NCBI GenBank assembly: GCA_003154775.1
Contig: PMES01000036.1
Location: 23,558 to 78,073 of the forward strand
Origin: Acidobacteriota bacterium
GTDB lineage: Bacteria; Acidobacteriota; Terriglobia; Acidiferrales; UBA7541
Length of the DNA stretch: 54,516 nucleotides
Direction of reading: 5' to 3'
Shown here in pieces: positions 51,512 to 54,516 of this stretch. The notes beneath the pieces are model-generated. The model saw nothing but the letters and a program-made list of their open reading frames with translations, was not told the origin of the DNA and ran no database searches. The number at the start of each line of letters is the position of its first letter. Within the stretch, counting starts at the first letter, position 1. Position numbers and translations under genes: made by a program.

Positions 51512-53923
51512 TTAGTTGTGTTTCCTGCTGTGGAGGATTTCGCGAACAGTGCGCAGAAGCGCGCCACGGCTAAAGGGCTTGGAGAGGAGACGTACCGTGG
51601 GATCGGCGTTGGCCATTTCCGTGGCCGCGTGTTCGCTGTAGCCGGACATGAAAACGATGCAAAGTCCCGGATACTCCCTTTGCAGTTGGACGGCGAGTTC
51701 CTGGCCCGTCATGCCGGGCATGACCATATCGGTGACAAGAAGATCGATGGCGCCGTTGTGCTGGCGGGCAAGTTGCACGGCTTCGGAGGCGTCTTTGGCT
51801 TCGACGACCTTGTAGCCGCCGGACTCGAGAAATTCCCTGGCGATTTCGCGGACGTCCTGCTCATCTTCGGTAAGGAGAACGGTTTCCGTGCCTGTGGGCA
51901 CTTCCGCGGTGGGCTTGGGAGCGCCGGGGTGTTCTTCGGCTTGATCGACGCGGGGGATATAGATTTTGAAGGAAGTGCCCTTACCAAGTTCGCTGTAGAC
52001 CCAGATGAAGCCGCCACTCTGCTTGACGATGCCGTAGACGGTGGCAAGACCGAGTCCAGTGCCCTTCCCTTTTTCCTTGGTGGTGAAAAAGGGTTCGAAG
52101 ATGTGCGACTGCGTTTCCGCGTCCATGCCGGTGCCACTATCGCTGACGGTAAGCTGGATGTAAGCGCCGGGTTTCATCAACGGATGGCTGGCGGTGTAGG
52201 TCTGATCGAGGTCGGCGTTGCGCGTTTCGATGACCAGTTTGCCGCCGTTGGGCATGGCGTCGCGTGAATTGACCGCGAGGTTCATGATGATCTGTTCCAT
52301 CTGGCTGGCATCGGCGCGGATGGCACCCAATTCTTGGTCGGCGCGAACCACCAGTTCGATGTCTTCGCCAATCAGGCGCGGGAGGAGCTTGCCCATTTCC
52401 TCGATGATGGAGTTCAGATTGATCACTTGCGGCTGCAGGACCTGCATGCGGCTGAATGCGAGCAACTGACGGGTTAGAGCAGCGGCACGGTCGGCGGAGC
52501 GGTCGATCTGCTCGATCTTGCGCGCGACGTGATCCGAGGGCGGCAAAACGTTTAATAGTAGTTCCGTGTGCCCCTTGATTACCATGAGCAGGTTGTTGAA
52601 GTCGTGGGCGACACCGCCGGCCAGGCGGCCAATGGCTTCCATCTTTTGCGCCTGGCGGAGTTGTTGCTCAAGGTGGCGACGCTCGCTGATGTCCTGGGCA
52701 ACAACAAGGCGGACGCGTTTGCCGGCGTAAACCAAGGCGTGGGAGATGATCTCGACCTCGAATGTTTTGCCGTCCTTGGCCTGATGCAGCCAAAAGCCGT
52801 GATCTTCGCTGCTATCTTGTATTTCGCGGAAGTAGGCCACAGCTTTCTCGCGCTCGGAACTGGGGCGAATGGCCAGGATGGACATCTTCTCGAATTCTTC
52901 ATGGGAATAGCCGTAAAGCTGGACGGCGGCCTGGTTGACGCGGAGGAACTTGAGCGTGTCGGCCTCATGAAGCCACGTCGGCATGGGGTTGCGCTCAAAG
53001 AGGAGGCGCAGGATGGATTCGTTCTTGCGAAGTTCTTCCTCGGCGCGGCGGCGCTCAATGGCCAGGGCAATGTGGCCGCCGACGGAATCGAGGAATTCGA
53101 GGTCGCGGATATCGTAGGCGTTTTCGTTCTGGTAGTGCTGAACGACGAGGACGCCGATGGTAGCAGTGGGCGTTTTAAGGGGAACGCCGAGCCAGGCGGG
53201 CGAAGGCGAGCCGACTAGTTCGACCTCTCCAAGCGCGGCGAGGCGATCAAAATCCGATTGCGGGATGAGCATGGCGCGGCCGGTACGGAAAACGTAGGCC
53301 GTGCAGCTCCGGCCCACTCGTTGGGGCGGCGGAGCCGTGTCGTACTCGTCCGCGAAGAACGGAAACTCAAAGGTGTCGTGCTCCGGATCGTGGAGCGCCA
53401 CAAAACAGTTTTGAGCGGAGACGATGCGCTTCAGGGCTTCGTGGATGCCGGTGAGCAGTTGGTCGAGGTTGGACGTCTGGTTGAGGGCGTGAACCACGTC
53501 GGAGATAACCTGGCGCTCGGCCTCCATGCGCTGGAGAGCGGTAACGTCCTGGGCGTTGAGCAGGATTCCTTCGATGCCAGAATCTTCCAAGCGATTGTGG
53601 CAGACGAGTTCAAACCAGCGCCAGGAGCAATCCCGCGTGCGCAAGCGGCAACGCTCACGCACACTGGAGCCCGGCACGGCAGCAACTTCCTGGAGGCGCT
53701 CGCGGATGTGTTCGACGTCGATCGCATGAACGAGCGCATGGATGCTGTGGCCTAGCAGTTCATCGGGGTTGTAGCCCAGGGAATTCCGGAAAGCTCCATT
53801 GGCGAATAGAACCGTGCCGTCCAAACCAAGAATGGCGATGAGTTCCTGAGTGGAATCGAGCAGCGTGGCCAGTTGGTGCGCGCCGATCCGGGTACCGGGC
53901 TCCGTAACCGTTTTTTGTGACAT
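51512..53923 (-). CDS. PAS-GAF-PAS hybrid histidine kinase with receiver
   Basis: A soluble kinase of 803 residues. PAS (about 15-135), GAF (about 140-295) and PAS (about 300-420) are followed by HisKA with His440 in [15 protein letters not shown], HATPase with [21 protein letters not shown] and [11 protein letters not shown], and a C-terminal receiver (about 690-800) with the acceptor Asp in [13 protein letters not shown] and Lys in LLSKPF. The HDFNN H box marks the family of kinases with a fused receiver common in soil bacteria. No membrane segment or adjacent regulator is seen. Confidence 0.94.
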   Translation of the reverse strand: MSQKTVTEPGTRIGAHQLATLLDSTQELIAILGLDGTVLFANGAFRNSLGYNPDELLGHSIHALVHAIDVEHIRERLQEVAAVPGSSVRERCRLRTRDCSWRWFELVCHNRLEDSGIEGILLNAQDVTALQRMEAERQVISDVVHALNQTSNLDQLLTGIHEALKRIVSAQNCFVALHDPEHDTFEFPFFADEYDTAPPPQRVGRSCTAYVFRTGRAMLIPQSDFDRLAALGEVELVGSPSPAWLGVPLKTPTATIGVLVVQHYQNENAYDIRDLEFLDSVGGHIALAIERRRAEEELRKNESILRLLFERNPMPTWLHEADTLKFLRVNQAAVQLYGYSHEEFEKMSILAIRPSSEREKAVAYFREIQDSSEDHGFWLHQAKDGKTFEVEIISHALVYAGKRVRLVVAQDISERRHLEQQLRQAQKMEAIGRLAGGVAHDFNNLLMVIKGHTELLLNVLPPSDHVARKIEQIDRSADRAAALTRQLLAFSRMQVLQPQVINLNSIIEEMGKLLPRLIGEDIELVVRADQELGAIRADASQMEQIIMNLAVNSRDAMPNGGKLVIETRNADLDQTYTASHPLMKPGAYIQLTVSDSGTGMDAETQSHIFEPFFTTKEKGKGTGLGLATVYGIVKQSGGFIWVYSELGKGTSFKIYIPRVDQAEEHPGAPKPTAEVPTGTETVLLTEDEQDVREIAREFLESGGYKVVEAKDASEAVQLARQHNGAIDLLVTDMVMPGMTGQELAVQLQREYPGLCIVFMSGYSEHAATEMANADPTVRLLSKPFSRGALLRTVREILHSRKHN

Positions 53924-54156
53924 GAAGTAGCCGCTTCACGAGCCGGTCGGAGCGAGCCATCCCGTCCCGGCAGGAGTTCCAGAAGCCTCCGCAGGCCTAG
54001 GTGCAATGCGCGATGATCTGCAAGAAAGAAAGTCCGCCTTCTTAGAAGATTAATCCTATCTCATTCAGCCGTAAACGTTCATAACAAAGAAGGTTGCGAA
54101 AGCATGACTGTCCGAAAGGACAGGCGGGGCGCGACACAGGGTGCAGGCTGGAAGAG

Positions 54157-54176
54157 CACAGTCAGGAGTGACTGTG
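54157..54176. repeat. Hairpin CACAGTCA-GGAG-TGACTGTG
   Basis: A perfect 8-bp stem with a 4-base loop and no T-run. It is likely an intergenic palindrome. The string GAGCACAGTCA also occurs near 18160, next to another repeat. Confidence 0.45.
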
Positions 54177-54201
54177 CCACAAGGCAAACCCAAGAAAAAG
54201 C

Positions 54202-54230
54202 CTCAGGCCTGAAGGCCTGAGCTTCAGGCC
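54202..54230. repeat. Two mutually exclusive 9-bp hairpins
   Basis: CTCAGGCCT-GA-AGGCCTGAG (54202-54221) competes with GGCCTGAAG (54206-54214) pairing to CTTCAGGCC (54222-54230). The switch-like overlap may simply reflect a repeat made of CAGGCCTGAAG units. Confidence 0.4.
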
Positions 54231-54273
54231 AAAGTAAGCAAGAAGATCGTGAGAAGCCATTGTGAGATGGGTT

Positions 54274-54516
54274 TTAGTGGAGCAGGAAGCCGCTGAGGGC
54301 CACGGCGAGGCCGGCGAGGCCGAGAAGCGAGCCCGCAAACCAGAAGAACTTTTTCCTTGTGATCAAGGTGAATGAAGTAAGAATGAGCGCGATTTCGAGG
54401 AGGACTTCGCTGAATTCGTAGTGGTCGCCTCTCCGCGCGATCACGGCTCTCTCTTTTTGGAGGTCCTCGGCTTTTTCCTTGGCCTCTGCCTTCTCCTTAG
54501 CCTGGAAAATTCATGA
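54274..54516 (-). pseudogene. C-terminal part of a DUF4337-like protein, broken or partial
   Basis: The minus strand encodes FQAKEKAEAKEKAEDLQKE, a basic segment, and two hydrophobic stretches (VLLEIALILTSFTLI and a Gly/Leu-rich C-terminal helix) ending GFLLH. This matches the last part of DUF4337 proteins as I recall them, where QAK follows a conserved aromatic segment. An in-frame TGA (54511-54513) lies three codons before QAK, exactly where more protein is expected, and no ATG follows it in this frame. The gene is therefore disrupted, or a short form starts at the internal GTG. The window edge prevents a decision. Confidence 0.5.

Larger units (their letters stand above)
53924..54273. other. 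350-base intergenic region with two hairpin elements
   Basis: No gene is seen. Two palindromic elements lie at 54157-54176 and 54202-54230. The promoter of the hybrid kinase should be near 53.95 kb but is not clear. Confidence 0.55.

Overview
The window is GC-rich, densely coded bacterial DNA. It most resembles Acidobacteriota (Terriglobia-like). The reasons are the TonB-dependent receptor with an N-terminal carboxypeptidase-regulatory-like domain, many PAS/GAF histidine kinases and NtrC-type regulators, a GH10/GH3 plant-polysaccharide operon, PilZ proteins, and intergenic repeats of the kind common in that phylum. This assignment is an inference from gene content. I saw no rRNA, tRNA, CRISPR array, insertion sequence or phage gene.

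Layout. (1) 0-5.2 kb, minus strand: a PAS histidine kinase and its NtrC-type sigma-54 activator, a receiver-only regulator with an unrecognised 207-residue protein, then a second receiver-only regulator directly upstream of gvpA (gas vesicle shell protein). A good -24/-12 promoter and a 10-bp inverted repeat lie upstream of the last pair. (2) 5.9-8.7 kb, plus: a secreted Cys/His-motif protein and an OprC/NosA-like copper TonB receptor. (3) 8.9-16.1 kb, minus: a coupled GH3 / GPH symporter / GH10 xylanase operon, followed by glgX. (4) 16.6-18.1 kb: two divergent PilZ genes. (5) 18.3-26.4 kb, minus: a TonB C-terminal-domain protein followed by the chemosensory operon mcp-cheW-cheR-cheA-cheB-cheY-cheX. 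(6) 26.8-43.9 kb, plus: a GAF/PAS kinase, a receiver and a second NtrC-type activator; then two unknown proteins and a receiver-HisKA protein without an ATPase; then a second, different chemosensory operon (CheY, CheW, sensor-less MCP, CheR, double-HPt CheA-REC, CheB, CheW, CheW, pseudo-receiver-PATAN, receiver-coiled-coil). (7) 44.2-54.5 kb: a membrane-anchored metallo-beta-lactamase-fold protein, a DUF1801 protein, two hybrid kinases, a Tat-signal protein with an amidase, and a broken or partial DUF4337 gene at the right edge.

The most interesting signal is regulatory. Three transcription units around the kinase/NtrC pair at 26.8-30.9 kb each have a sigma-54-type -24/-12 element (positions 26455-26470, 31066-31081, 33807-33822). 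Each is preceded, at about 110-190 bp, by clustered TGAGAC/GTCTCA half-sites (26589-26634, 30921-30982, 33666-33689). One cluster is embedded in coding sequence and produces a repeated peptide. A further -24/-12 element (26010-26025) sits immediately before the first mcp. I read this as a local sigma-54 regulon in which the kinase/NtrC pair switches on two chemosensory systems and their unknown accessory proteins. The PATAN and pseudo-receiver proteins suggest the output is surface motility or type IV pili rather than flagella, but no pilus or flagellar gene is in the window.

Gene starts were chosen from Shine-Dalgarno sequences, four-base stop/start overlaps and family alignments recalled from memory. 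No database search was run, and promoter and repeat calls come from reading the sequence by eye.
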